From assembly GCA_023150835.1 (NCBI GenBank), contig JAKLKB010000015.1:6920-70919 (forward strand): DNA of 64,000 bases. The letters run 5' to 3'. The position numbers and the translations under genes were made by a program. The stretch is from Myxococcota bacterium. GTDB taxonomy: Bacteria; Myxococcota_C; UBA6777. Within the stretch, counting starts at the first letter, position 1; every line of letters starts with the position of its first letter. A model generated the notes under the pieces. It was not told the DNA's origin and did no database searches. It was given only the letters and a program-made list of their open reading frames with translations. Of the stretch, positions 1 through 10,200 are shown in pieces.

Positions 1-1191
1 TTCCGAACCCTCGGGACCTTAAAGGGCGTCGCGCAAAAAGTCGGTCAGATGCTTTCTTATTTGGAAGGCGTCTTGCCCGCCGAACTCGCACCCGTGTACC
101 AAAAGGCGCTGTCGCGCCTACAAGCCTCCGCGCCCGCCCTTCCACCCGATGCAAGCCAGTCCATGATCGAATCTGAGCTAGACTGCTTGCTTGAAGATCA
201 CTTTGCTGCTTTCGAGCCGACACCTTTCGCTGCGGCTTCGGTCGGCCAAGTCCACCGCGCAACACTTCGCGACGGCACCTATGTGATCGTCAAGGTCCAA
301 TACCCCGACGTCGACCGCGCTTTTGATAGCGATCTCAAAAACCTCAAGATCTTCGAGACGATGCTCTCCCCCCTCATCCGCTACTACAACGCCAAAGACC
401 TCCTCGATCAAGCGCGTCAACAACTGCTCGACGAACTTGATTACCAACGCGAAGCCCGCGCACAGCAACGCTTTTGTGACCTTTTTGCAGGACACTCACA
501 CATCAAGATACCTCGTGTCTTCGCGCATCTTTCGACAAGACGCATCCTTGTCTCCGAATACATCGACGGAATGACCTTTACAGAGATCCAAAAAGCCGAT
601 CCTTCGGTGCGCGATCGCGCTGCGATTACGCTGTTCCGCTACTATTGGGAGTCTTTGTTCCTCCACAACTACGTCAACGCCGATCCACATCCCGGCAACT
701 ACATCTTCCACGCTGACGGCAGTGTCACCTTCCTTGATTTTGGCGCTTCGGCTGAAGTCAATCCGCGCTTTATTCGCTCTTTTTTGCACAACATCTCCGC
801 CCACATCCACAAAGACGAAGCGCGCTTCCGCGAAACCACCGCGCAAACCTACGGATTCCCCACACAAGATCCCATCGTCTTCGACGCTTATCTCGCAGCC
901 ATCCGCAAGTTTCTCGAACCACTTTCGCCCGAAAATCAACCCTTTCAATTCTCGACCCGCTGGATCGAAAGTTTTATGGAAGACGGCCTCTCGCAATCTC
1001 GACAGATCCTCACTCGCGGCGGAAAAGTACCTCGCCTCCCGCCGCCCGGTCACATCCCTCCCGATCTACCGATCATTCAGCGCATCGGCCTCGGCTTATC
1101 TTCGCTGATCGCACGACTCCAAGGCCGACATGACTGGGCCGCAGAAGCTCTTTCCATCTTCTCAAAGGCCCTTGAACACCAACCCGATTAA
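1..1191 (+). CDS. ABC1/UbiB (AarF) family atypical kinase, 5' truncated by the window edge
   Basis: The open frame runs from base 1, so the true start lies upstream. The first residues give KGVAQKVGQM, the KxGQ signature of the ABC1 family, which sits before the first ATG at 49. Other visible motifs are the Ala-rich loop AAASVGQVHRA, the lysine strand VIVKVQYP, the catalytic HADPHPGN and the DFGAS metal-binding motif. ABC1 proteins (UbiB/COQ8) support quinone biosynthesis or lipid homeostasis, usually at the membrane. No C-terminal membrane hairpin is obvious, so this may be a soluble member. The 3' end is partly duplicated just downstream (see the 1209-1276 repeat). The family is certain; the substrate is unknown. 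Confidence 0.9.
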   Translation, partial: FRTLGTLKGVAQKVGQMLSYLEGVLPAELAPVYQKALSRLQASAPALPPDASQSMIESELDCLLEDHFAAFEPTPFAAASVGQVHRATLRDGTYVIVKVQYPDVDRAFDSDLKNLKIFETMLSPLIRYYNAKDLLDQARQQLLDELDYQREARAQQRFCDLFAGHSHIKIPRVFAHLSTRRILVSEYIDGMTFTEIQKADPSVRDRAAITLFRYYWESLFLHNYVNADPHPGNYIFHADGSVTFLDFGASAEVNPRFIRSFLHNISAHIHKDEARFRETTAQTYGFPTQDPIVFDAYLAAIRKFLEPLSPENQPFQFSTRWIESFMEDGLSQSRQILTRGGKVPRLPPPGHIPPDLPIIQRIGLGLSSLIARLQGRHDWAAEALSIFSKALEHQPD

Positions 1192-1276
1192 GCGGTAGCC
1201 CGATACGAGTGGGCCGCAGAAGCTCTGTTCATCTTCTCAAAAGCCCCCGAACATCGGTCCGATGGACCGATAGCCC
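1135..1276 (+). repeat. Imperfect tandem duplication of the 3' end of the ABC1 kinase gene
   Basis: The last ~65 bases of the gene, starting TGGGCCGCAGAAGCTC near 1135, recur near 1209 with the same order of words: GCAGAAGCTCT, CATCTTCTCAAA, then a version of GATAGCCC. The second copy is diverged and follows the stop codon at 1189-1191. This looks like an old duplication of about 74 bp. Confidence 0.75.
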
Positions 1277-1400
1277 ACCCTACCATAAGCGCGCACACGC
1301 TTCGGCTTGACACGCCACAGAAAAAGTATAGTGTTTTGCTAGTCTTCTTCAGAACCGAGACAAAGGCACACCACAAAGAAACAGACACAAGAGGAGAACG

Positions 1401-4211
1401 ATGCGGATCTTGCCGTTGGGCGGCGCGCATGAGGTGGGCGCATCCAGTACGATCGTTGAGTTTGGCGCTTATCGATTTTTGATCGACGCGGGCATTCGGA
1501 TCGGCGCATCGGGGGGCGATCAACTCCCTGATCTTGCGCGCATCAAAGAAGAGGCGGGTCCGATCGATGCGATCTTGTTGACGCATGCGCACATGGATCA
1601 TTCGGGTGCTTTGCCGCTTGTGCATCTGGCTTACCCCGATATCCCGATCTACATGACACCTGCGACGTTTGCCGTGTTGCGGATCTTGTTTTCAGACAGC
1701 CAACGGCAGATGCAGGAGCGTTATCAGCTAGACGGGGAGATCCCGCTGTATCCGGCTTCCGCGATGGATTCTTGCCTTGGGCGCATTCGCCCAGTCCCCT
1801 TCGATTATCCGCTGCGCCTCTCGGGCGGCGAAGTCGCGGCGACTTTTTATCCTGCGGGCCACATCTTGGGGGCCAGTGCGATCCACTTACAGGGTCGGAG
1901 CGGATCGTTGCTGTTGAGCGGCGATATCTCGGTCACGGATCAACGAACCGTCCCGGGGATGTTGGCTCCGCAGATCCGACCTGATGTGGTGATGATCGAG
2001 TCGACGTATGGGGATCGGCTGCACGCCCATCGTCCGACCCAAGAAGCCAATCTGGTCCGAACGGTCCACACGATCCTCAGCAATGGTGGCAAGGTGATCA
2101 TCCCCGCATTTGCGGTCGGACGCGCCCAAGAAGTCATCTTGATCCTGCAAAGCGCGATCGCCAAAGGCCAACTCCCTCCCTACCCGATCTTTGTCGATGG
2201 CATGGTGCAGTCCGTTTGTGACACCTACAGCCGCTTCCCGACCTACCTCCAACAACATCTGCGCCACAGCGTCCAACGTGGAAACAACCCCTTCTTTCCG
2301 ACAGGCGGCTCGATCCATCGTGTTCGCTCTCAAGTCCAACGAGAGCGGATTATCGAAGGCCCTCCCTGCTGTATCATCGCATCTTCGGGCATGATGACGG
2401 GTGGACCCTCTGCTTTTTATGCAGCAGCTTTGGCGCATGATGCGCGCAATCTGATCGCGATCACAGGCTACCAAGACGAAGAAGCCCCGGGACGCCGGTT
2501 GATCGAACTGGCCGATGCCCCCGCACAACAGCGCCGCTTGCGCATCAATGACCGCGATGTCCTCGTCGCTTGCCAAGTCGAAAAGTACGCACTTTCGGCC
2601 CACGCGGACAGCGGTGAGATCGCGGGCCTTGTTGGTGGCCTTGATCCCGCACAAGGCGTCGTTTTGGTTCATGGTGAAGGTGATGCCCGCGAATCTCTCG
2701 CCCAAATGGTCGATCACACGGTCCATTGCGATATCTTTTTGCCCCAAAATGGCGAAGTCTTGCGCTTCCAACCTCCGCGTCAACTCTTTTATCCCCCCAC
2801 CTCCGCAATGCAAGTCTCGCTGGCTGCGCCCAAACAGCCCCTCGATGCAACGGGACTCTCCCATCTTCATCAGGCTCTGTGGTCTGAAAGCGGTACACGC
2901 GGACTTTATCGTGTGGCCGATCTCTACGCTCGATGGAGTGGCCCCGATCTCACCCCATCCACCGAAGAAATCGATGCCATTCACCATCTACTTCTCGAAC
3001 ATCCCCAGTTCTTTCATCCCGACCCACGCCGCCCACAGCTCTTTCGATTGACTTCTCCACAACCCACTCACACTCGCCCTCGTCCTCCACAAGCCCAAGG
3101 CCGCGTCGAGATGAACCGCGCTCTCCAAATTGTGGCCGAAGTCTTGCCCGAAGAATCCGGCCTCTACAAAAAAGGAGCGCGCAGAGAAGAGTACATCCTG
3201 TTGCTTTTCTTCTACTTCCCACAAAAAGCCCAAAGCCAATACGCCGAGCAGATCGAGGCGATCGCGCAACGCACAGGATGGAAAGTTCAACTCAACGAGA
3301 TGCCTCACCACGCTGCTCTCGAAGAATCCGCCCGCCGCTTGTTGCCTCATGGCTGGCAGCCTCAACGCAACCCTTCGATCCTGCACGAAGAACAACTCGT
3401 CCATCTCCGCGTCTACTGCCCCACCCCAAAAGCAGCGGAACCATCGACCCTTCAGCAGATCCAACAATCTTTCTTCAACGACACGGGCTACCAACTCACG
3501 CTCCATCCACAACCTCTCCCCACGCCCGATCCTTCTCTCTCTCTCGATCACGCACTCTCCACGACTCACCTCGCTCGCCCTCCGTTCGACGCCCCCCATC
3601 CCAACAAAGCCTTCCCATCGCTCCAAACGTCCGACGTTCCAACCATCCCTGCACCGATCCGATATCCTGAAAAGACCGAATCTTGCGCACCGATCGCCCT
3701 CTCCCAAAACACCCCATCTTGCGCATCGATCGCCCTCTCCCAAAACACCCCATCTTGCGCACCGATCGGAACCGATCAGGGCATCGAAACATCCCTACAG
3801 ATCGGAGCCTCTGCGCCGTTGGAGATCAACCAAGCCTATCTGCGCATCGAAGAAGTCTTCGCGCATTGCCCGCATCGCCCTTACAAAAAAAGCAAAAAGG
3901 GCAACCAGATCGTTCTCAGCTTTTTGTCGCCCTATGTTGGCGAACGCTACATCGCGCAGGTCGAGCAGTTGGCCCAACATATCGGATGGCCGATCCAGAT
4001 CAATCCCGAACCCAACGAGTACGGCATCAAACAAGAAGTACGTGCGATCTTGCCGAAAAGTTGGGGACTTGCCAAAGAACCCGGGATCCACAAACGCACA
4101 CGACTTGTGCGCATCCAACTTCCCCGAAATCCCGAAAAGACGGAGCTACAACGGATCGCAGAGCAAGTCTACGAACGCACCGGCTTTTTTCTTGAGGTTC
4201 ACCGCGCTTAG
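1401..4211 (+). CDS. Beta-CASP metallo-beta-lactamase (RNA-processing exonuclease family) with duplicated C-terminal domain
   Basis: The protein has 936 residues; the ATG follows an AGGAG at 1390-1395. Residues 1-460 are a metallo-beta-lactamase/beta-CASP module: THAHMDHSG (about residue 59), PAGHILGAS, SGDIS, IESTYGDR, PAFAVGRAQEV and ALSAHADSGE. This set is typical of bacterial and archaeal CPSF/Ysh1-like RNA nucleases. Family members are usually about 450-550 residues, so nearly half of this protein is extra. Residues ~571-700 and ~806-936 are two copies of one unrecognised domain: each has a helix, an FFYFP or SFLSPY strand, an IAQRTGW or LAQHIGW word, a LLPHGW or ILPKSWG word and an LVHLRV or LVRIQL strand, and ends near an RTGFFLEV or DTGYQLTL strand. 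They are joined by a Pro/Ser/Thr-rich linker with a 12-residue repeat. The nuclease fold is confident; the role of the paired domain, perhaps RNA binding, is inference. Confidence 0.88.
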   Translation: MRILPLGGAHEVGASSTIVEFGAYRFLIDAGIRIGASGGDQLPDLARIKEEAGPIDAILLTHAHMDHSGALPLVHLAYPDIPIYMTPATFAVLRILFSDSQRQMQERYQLDGEIPLYPASAMDSCLGRIRPVPFDYPLRLSGGEVAATFYPAGHILGASAIHLQGRSGSLLLSGDISVTDQRTVPGMLAPQIRPDVVMIESTYGDRLHAHRPTQEANLVRTVHTILSNGGKVIIPAFAVGRAQEVILILQSAIAKGQLPPYPIFVDGMVQSVCDTYSRFPTYLQQHLRHSVQRGNNPFFPTGGSIHRVRSQVQRERIIEGPPCCIIASSGMMTGGPSAFYAAALAHDARNLIAITGYQDEEAPGRRLIELADAPAQQRRLRINDRDVLVACQVEKYALSAHADSGEIAGLVGGLDPAQGVVLVHGEGDARESLAQMVDHTVHCDIFLPQNGEVLRFQPPRQLFYPPTSAMQVSLAAPKQPLDATGLSHLHQALWSESGTRGLYRVADLYARWSGPDLTPSTEEIDAIHHLLLEHPQFFHPDPRRPQLFRLTSPQPTHTRPRPPQAQGRVEMNRALQIVAEVLPEESGLYKKGARREEYILLLFFYFPQKAQSQYAEQIEAIAQRTGWKVQLNEMPHHAALEESARRLLPHGWQPQRNPSILHEEQLVHLRVYCPTPKAAEPSTLQQIQQSFFNDTGYQLTLHPQPLPTPDPSLSLDHALSTTHLARPPFDAPHPNKAFPSLQTSDVPTIPAPIRYPEKTESCAPIALSQNTPSCASIALSQNTPSCAPIGTDQGIETSLQIGASAPLEINQAYLRIEEVFAHCPHRPYKKSKKGNQIVLSFLSPYVGERYIAQVEQLAQHIGWPIQINPEPNEYGIKQEVRAILPKSWGLAKEPGIHKRTRLVRIQLPRNPEKTELQRIAEQVYERTGFFLEVHRA
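3681..3768 (+). repeat. 36-bp tandem repeat in the linker of the beta-CASP protein
   Basis: Two full 36-bp units (3681-3716 and 3717-3752) and a partial third encode a 12-residue motif SCAPIALSQNTP. They lie between the two copies of the C-terminal domain. The units differ by a single base (gcaccg versus gcatcg), indicating recent expansion. Confidence 0.85.
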
Positions 4212-4271
4212 CGAACCTTCTCAAAAAAAAGAACCTTTACCCCCTTCGGTACGGGGTTTCAGGAGTTTTTG

Positions 4272-4769
4272 ATGAAATTATCTACCCGCGCCGAGTACGG
4301 AACTCGCGCACTTGTCGAGCTTGCCATGCACCACGATGACCCACGCCCGATGATGCTCCAAGCCATCGCGGATCGTCAGGGTCTTTCCAAAAAATATCTT
4401 GAGCAGCTTTTCATCTTGCTCCGTCGTGCCGAGATCATCGAAGGCTTGCGCGGCCCTACGGGAGGCTACCGTTTGGCTCGCCATCCCTCCGAGATCCGCA
4501 TGGCCGAAGTCATCCAAGTCCTCGAAGGCTCTCTTGCTGTCGCCGATTGCCTTGTCGACCAAGAGTCCTGCGTCAAAAGCGGAAGCTGCGCCACCCAAGA
4601 GATCTGGGCTCGCGTCACCCACGCCATCGAAGATATCTTAGGCTCGATTACGCTCGAAGAGCTTGTCTCACGCCACAGTTGCGCCCTCCAACCCCTGCGC
4701 TTTTTGCCCGGCTTTGGTGGCGAAACCTTCCATTGTACAAGCCACGAATCTCCCGAAAAAGGAGAGTAA
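4272..4769 (+). CDS. Rrf2 family transcriptional regulator with three cysteines (IscR/NsrR-like)
   Basis: The protein has 165 residues. The ATG at 4272 follows AGGAG at 4261, which is better than the overlapping TTG at 4269. The N-terminus MKLSTRAEYGTRALVELA and the GLSKKYLEQLF recognition-helix region are typical of Rrf2 winged-helix proteins. Cys93, Cys100 and Cys106 (C-x6-C-x5-C) match the Fe-S ligand region of IscR and NsrR-type members, so it probably senses Fe-S status, nitric oxide or redox state. No isc or suf genes follow, so the target is unknown. A small hairpin (ACCCC..GGGGT, about 4238-4257) lies just before the ribosome-binding site and could be an operator or a weak terminator of the preceding gene. 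Confidence 0.92.
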   Translation: MKLSTRAEYGTRALVELAMHHDDPRPMMLQAIADRQGLSKKYLEQLFILLRRAEIIEGLRGPTGGYRLARHPSEIRMAEVIQVLEGSLAVADCLVDQESCVKSGSCATQEIWARVTHAIEDILGSITLEELVSRHSCALQPLRFLPGFGGETFHCTSHESPEKGE

Positions 4770-4810
4770 TCTTCTCCAAAAGAAACCGCAGCGACCCGCA
4801 ACCCAAAAGC

Positions 4811-4996
4811 CGTGTTCGCAACACACCACGCGGTGCTGCCGCTGGTTTGAAAAGCCAAAGCTCACCCCGCCGTAACGGGGTCAATCGCAACACGCCACGC
4901 GGTGCTGCCGCTGGTTTGAAAAGCCAAAGCTCACCCCGCCGTAACGGGGTCAAGGGGCCTTCGGTCCCTTGTGGGGCGTGGGGCAAAGCCCCACCA
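4811..4996 (+). repeat. Dispersed structured repeat, family 1, copy A (with internal 69-bp duplication)
   Basis: The element starts with CGTGTTCG and contains GCGGTGCTGCCGC, GGTTTGAAAA, an ACCCCG..CGGGGT hairpin, a CAAGGG..CCCTTG hairpin and a GTGGGGC-AAA-GCCCCAC hairpin. In this copy the first part is duplicated exactly in tandem (4816-4884 and 4885-4953, period 69). Related elements occur at about 51940, 62342 and 62873. It lies between the Rrf2 gene and the hydrolase gene. Confidence 0.9.
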
Positions 4997-5040
4997 AACA
5001 AACCGATGCGTCGCTGCGATCCAAAGAAAGAGAGACCGCC

Positions 5041-5706
5041 TTGAGTGAACGTTCGTCTTTCCCATCACGCCCGAAAGAGCAAAGCCTCACCTTCCTCTCG
5101 CACGAAGCCCAGCCCTTGCATCTCGAAGGGCTGCTCCATCTCGGAGAAGGCGCTTGGGGTGCTATAATCTGCCATCCTCACCCGCTTCATGGCGGAACCA
5201 TGCACAACAAAGTCGTGGATGCAGCGATCCGCGCAACGGCATCGATCGGAGCTTCGACGCTTCGCTTTAACTACCGTGGTGTGGGCCGTTCAGAAGGCCA
5301 TTATGGCGAAGGCATCGCTGAGGTTTTCGATCTCAAAGGAGCGATCGATACGCTCCGTCGCGACTGCTCCTTCCAACGGCTTTTTTTGATCGGTTTTTCT
5401 TTTGGAACGGGCGTGGTTTCGCGATACTTGGCCGAAGGTGGAGAGGCCGATGCTGCGGTCTTGATCGCTCCCCCCTTTTCAATGCACCCACTCCCCACAT
5501 TCGCGATCCCCACCACAGCAGGCTTGCACATGGTTCTTGGTGAAAAAGATAGCTTCTGCACACCTGACGATCTGGACCGCTACATCGCAACATTCGACGG
5601 ATTTGTTCGCTCCAAGATCATCGACGAAGCCGATCATTTCTTTCACGGCCATCTGCACGAACTCGCCGACTTTATCAGCGAGGCCATCCCCCCCGACCTG
5701 CGGTAA
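5041..5706 (+). CDS. Alpha/beta hydrolase (dienelactone-hydrolase-like, COG2945 type)
   Basis: The protein has 221 residues if it starts at the TTG at 5041, after a purine-rich AAAGAAAGAGAG. An upstream in-frame ATG at 4969 is inside a repeat element and was rejected. The motif HPHPLHGGTMHNKVV near residue 45 is the oxyanion-side signature of this small hydrolase group. The nucleophile elbow is GFSFG (Ser120), with the likely acid in GEKD (Asp170) and the histidine in DEADHFF (His199). There is no signal peptide, so it is cytosolic. The natural substrate cannot be read from sequence. It converges on prfB with 75 bp between the stop codons. Confidence 0.85.
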   Translation: MSERSSFPSRPKEQSLTFLSHEAQPLHLEGLLHLGEGAWGAIICHPHPLHGGTMHNKVVDAAIRATASIGASTLRFNYRGVGRSEGHYGEGIAEVFDLKGAIDTLRRDCSFQRLFLIGFSFGTGVVSRYLAEGGEADAAVLIAPPFSMHPLPTFAIPTTAGLHMVLGEKDSFCTPDDLDRYIATFDGFVRSKIIDEADHFFHGHLHELADFISEAIPPDLR

Positions 5707-5781
5707 TCTCCACACGCTGCGATGATCTCCGTACTGTAGTCATCCGCCCAGACGACAGCGATCACCGTACACAAACGATGT

Positions 5782-6922
5782 TTACACATCCAGATCATCG
5801 GTGGTTGTAAGCGTTTCGTGCCCGCTCTTCAACAGATAGGCTTCGATGAAGTCATCGAGGCGACCGTTGAGAACGGAGTCCACATCGCCCACTTCGGTGC
5901 TTGTGCGATGATCTTTGACCATGCGGTAAGGATGAAGAACATACGAGCGGATCTGGCTCCCAAACGAGATCCCTTTCTTTTGAGAGTTGATCTGATCCAT
6001 CTCATCGCGGCGTTTTTGAAGCTCCGCTTCGTAAAGTCGCGAACGCAACATCTTGATCGCCGTTGCGCGGTTTTTGTGCTGAGATCGTTCGTTCTGACAA
6101 GCGACCACGATCCCTGTGGGGATGTGTGTCATCCGCACTGCCGAGTCTGTTTTATTGACGTGTTGTCCGCCCGCTCCTGACGCTCGGTACGTATCTACGC
6201 GGATATCAGCTTCGTTGAGTTCGATCTCGATATCGTCGTCCACTTCGGGGGAGACAAACACCGACGCAAAAGACGTATGGCGGCGGGCTTGCGAGTCAAA
6301 GGGAGAAACACGTACAAGCCGATGAACCCCAACCTCTGCCTTGAGATAGCCATAAGCGTATTCGCCTTCGACCGAAAAAGTTGCGCTCTTGATCCCCGCC
6401 TCTTCGCCATCTTGCTGATCGTTGATGTTGGTCTTCCATCCGCGTTTTTCGCAATAAAATAGCAACATCCGCAACAGCATGGACGCCCAATCACAAGACT
6501 CGGTCCCACCGGCCCCTGCGTTGACCGAGACGATAGCGTTGTTGCGATCGGCTTCTCCACCGAGCATCCGCTCAAACTCCATCTCCTCGATGATCTTTTC
6601 AGGAGCCTCCAACTCCAAGGACAACTCGCCCAAGGTTTCTTCGGTCGGTTCGTCGTCCGAGGACAATTCAAGCAGCGTCTCGGCATCCGAAAGCCCTCGG
6701 CGCAGACGTTGAAAACGCTCGACAAAGGCCGTCAAATTGGAACGTTCGCGGAGTACTTTTTGTGCGCGCTCTTGATCTTCCCAGATCGCGGGATCTGCGG
6801 CCACTTCATCCAGCTTTTTCAGGCGTTCTTGGCGACCTGCAAGGTCAAAGACACCTCCCAAGGTGTTCTTGACGCTCTTGGAGATCGGTGATCTTGAGCT
6901 TGACTTCTCGAAGGGTTTGCAT
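5782..6922 (-). CDS. prfB: Peptide chain release factor 2, expressed by +1 programmed frameshift
   Basis: RF2 releases nascent chains at UGA and UAA. A first frame starts at ATG 6922 behind AGGAGA and encodes 25 residues, ending LGRCL, then meets TGA at 6847-6845. The context is CTT-TGA-C preceded by GGGAGG, the classic RF2 autoregulatory slip site. Skipping the U continues into DLAGRQERLKKL and a further 354 residues. The downstream part has the SPF recognition tripeptide (RVSPFDSQ) and the catalytic GGQ (GAGGQHVNKTDSAV). Total length is about 379 residues, slightly above usual because of the variable C-terminus. A conventional ORF call starting upstream at 7005 would give a false N-terminus. 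Confidence 0.95.
6838..6862 (-). promoter_or_regulatory. RF2 +1 frameshift site (CUU UGA C with upstream Shine-Dalgarno-like GGGAGG)
   Basis: Read on the minus strand: GGGAGG, UGU, CUU, UGA, C. The slippery CUU is 6850-6848 and the in-frame UGA is 6847-6845. The zero frame closes here and the +1 frame is the body of RF2. This matches the E. coli prfB site in both the slip codon and the Shine-Dalgarno-like spacer. Confidence 0.93.
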
Positions 6923-7294
6923 GATGGGTCTTCTCCTGTTCTTTCGATATGTTGGATACTTTTGGGCGGATCTTGCCCAAGGAATCTCGCAATCCCCCCT
7001 TGCATCGCCTTTTGCGTGAACGCATCTCAAGGGGGTTCTACGGATCCCTCTGGATAACGCGGCCACACACAAAACGCAAGCCTTTCGTGGAACGTTCTGT
7101 GTACTTGCCTTGTTCGCCGATTTCCAACATAACCTTGTACTGCCGCGCTCACGACGATTGAAACGCCAAGAAACCGCCCCTCGCGGCCCCTCAAACGAGC
7201 CTTCAACGTACAAAGCGGAGCAACGACCTCAACGGCAGGTCTTGATCGCCGTATCCCCCTTGACTTGTTGCATCGACACAAAGGAGCAAAAAGC

Positions 7295-10200
7295 ATGAAG
7301 CGATTGATCTTCTGGGGCTTTTTGGGGGCTTGTCTGTGCTTCGGCACAGCCGCACACGCCAACAACGCCTCCAACCGTTTTGCGGTCCTCGACTTTGACA
7401 CCTCAGGACGCATCTCTGCGGGTGCAGGCGAAACCCTCGCGATGATCCTCTACAACTCGCTCAACGCAAGACGGTACAACCTGATCGATCCCCAAACCAT
7501 CCGCGAACTTCTGTCTAAACACGAATGGCCTCGAAAACGCCAACTGACGGGCGGTTTGCTCGCAGACTTCAAAAGAATGGGCGTGCGCTTCGTGATCACG
7601 GGCTCTGTCGGCTACCATTACCGCACTTTTACCGCAACCTACCGCATCACCAACACCGACGGGCGCATCCTCTACAGCGACGTGCTTCCCCCTGTCCAAA
7701 GTTGGGTCGGCATGATCTCCACCCTCCAGTACTCGATGAAGATGTTGTTGCGAAACACCCAACGCACCCAACCCACCGCCAAAACGGGCCCCACAACCAA
7801 GCCCGCCCAACCCAACGCCGCTCTCAAAAGCCTCGTCGCCCGCATCAAAAGCGCCGTCAAGAAAAAAACCCCGCTGCAACCCTTCGAAACGCTCACCAAA
7901 GGGGCCACGCGCATCGATGGTCTCTTTCCTCTCTATACCAAGAAAGACGCTTATGGGCAACCTCTGTATATGATGGAGATCGCCCCCGAACAATTAAACA
8001 AACTTTACTTGTTTTCTCCTACCCTCGAAGGCGGGACAGGCGATATACTTTTGACTTTCGCGATGCTCGATGAGTTCCCTTTCCTCTTTGTTCGCCATGC
8101 ACGCGCTCTTTATATGATCGAGAAAAACGTCAAGTTCCGCGTCTCCCCCAAATCGGCGCTCAGCAAGATCATCGATCGCTCTTTTGCAAGCTCCATCCGC
8201 GCCACCAACTTGATCCTCAGCGATGATCATCCCAAAAAGAAATCTTTCCTGATCGATGCCACGAAATTTCTTACACAAGATCTACTTGGCGTAGCACGGT
8301 ATGCGCGATTCTTTGCCTTGCGTACCACGGCGATCGAGAAAATCAACGCCTACCCCAAAAACCTCGAAATGAGCCTGAGCGGCATCTTTGTCTCGCGTGC
8401 AACCACCGCCACCACACCGATCGGACAAGCGATGATCAAGCTCCGCTACAGCCTCTCCACGATGCCCGAACCCGGTTTCCGTCCTCGCTATGCAGATGAT
8501 CGCGTGGGTCATTTTATGATGGTCGCCAAAGACTTTAGCCGCGATGATGTAGACACCCGCTACATCCGTTATGTGACACGTTGGCGTCTTGAAAAGAAAA
8601 ACCCTCGTGCGCGTCTTTCCGAACCCAAAACCCCGATCACGTTTTGGCTCGAAAACGGAATTCCTCACCGTTACCGCGACTCTGTCGCCAAGGGCATCTT
8701 GGTGTGGAATCAAGCCTTTGAACGCATCGGCTTCCAAAATGCCGTCGTTGCGCGCCAACAGCCCGACAACGCCACGTGGGATCCTGCGGATATCCGCTAC
8801 AATAGCGTCCGCTGGTTTCTCGCCAATACTGCTGGGTTTGCGCAAGGCCCCTCACGGATCGATCCGCTCACAGGCGAGATCTACGACGCGGATATCCGCG
8901 TCTCTTCCGAGATGACGCTTTTCCTCAACCAACAATTCTCTCTCCAAATCGAACCGCTCAGCGCTCTCCAAGGCAGCGGTCTTGAGTTTATGCTTGCGGA
9001 AAACGAATTCAGCGGCCTCAAGCCTTTCCACACGCTGCTGCAAGACTACAAGCAACAAATGGCTGATCTGAAAAAGAAAGCAGCACAACCCACCTTTCAC
9101 AATCGCCGTCAACAGTTCCATTGCACCCACATGAGCGAAGCCCGCATCCAAGCGGCCTTTGGATGGGGCCTCTTGACTCTGCGCAAAGAACTTGTCCCGG
9201 GCACGAGCCAAGCCAAAAAATACATCGACGACTTTATCGTCAGCGTGATCTCCCACGAGGTCGGTCACACGCTTGGTTTGCGCCACAACTTCAAAGCCAG
9301 CACCCTCCACACCCTCGAACAACTCCACGACACAGCGCGCACCAAACGCATGGGCCTGACGAACTCCGTGATGGAATACACCCCCGTTAACCTCGCTGCA
9401 CCCGGCCAAAAACAAGGTGAGTACTGGCAAACCACCCTCGGTCCTTACGATCATTGGGCCATCGAATACGCCTACCGTCCGCTTCCTGCGCGCACCCCCG
9501 AAGAAGAACTGCCCTACCTCAACCACATCGCTTCTCGCGTCGCCAAGCACGAACTCGCCTATGCGACGGACGAAGATGCTTTTGGCTTTACCTCGGTCGA
9601 TCCCACCGCAGAACGCTGGGATCTAGGCAAAGATCCTCTGCGTTACGCCCAACACCGCGCCAAGATCGCCTCGGAGATGTGGCAGCGCATCGAATCCTAT
9701 GTCCCCCGCTCCAAAGGCGGCAGCTACCAACGGATGCGCTATATGTTCAACATCGCGGCCTCAACGCATCTTCGCGCAGGCATCCAAGCAGCGCGCTTTG
9801 TCGGCGGCCTGTACCACCAACGCGATCACATCGGCGATGCCGGAAACCGCCTCCCTTTTCGGCCAGTATCCGCAAAAAAACAACGGGCAGCGTTGAATTT
9901 TCTTGCAAAACAATATTTTGGACCAAAAGCCTACAACTTTTCTCCCAGCCTGCTCAACAAACTGGCTCCCGAGCGTTTGTACGGCTTTACTTTCGCCATC
10001 CTCGCCCGTCCTATCGACTACCCGTTGCATCGCACAATCCTTGCTCTTCAACTTCTCCCGATATATCGGCTTCTTTACGTCTCAACCCTTGCTCGCGTTG
10101 AAGATATCCAACTCCGCCAGCCCTCCGATGCCGACTACCTCTCGGTTTCCGAGATCTTCCAAACCATCTCAAACGCAGTATGGGCTGAACTCCTTCCCCC

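Noticed and set aside
1307-1332. TTGACA..TATAGT promoter before the beta-CASP gene
   Set aside because: The spacer is 14 nt, too short for a sigma70 promoter. A promoter must exist nearby but cannot be placed.
4547-5044. Short ORFs between Rrf2 and hydrolase genes
   Set aside because: They overlap the Rrf2 gene or a duplicated repeat element and repeat the same words in tandem.
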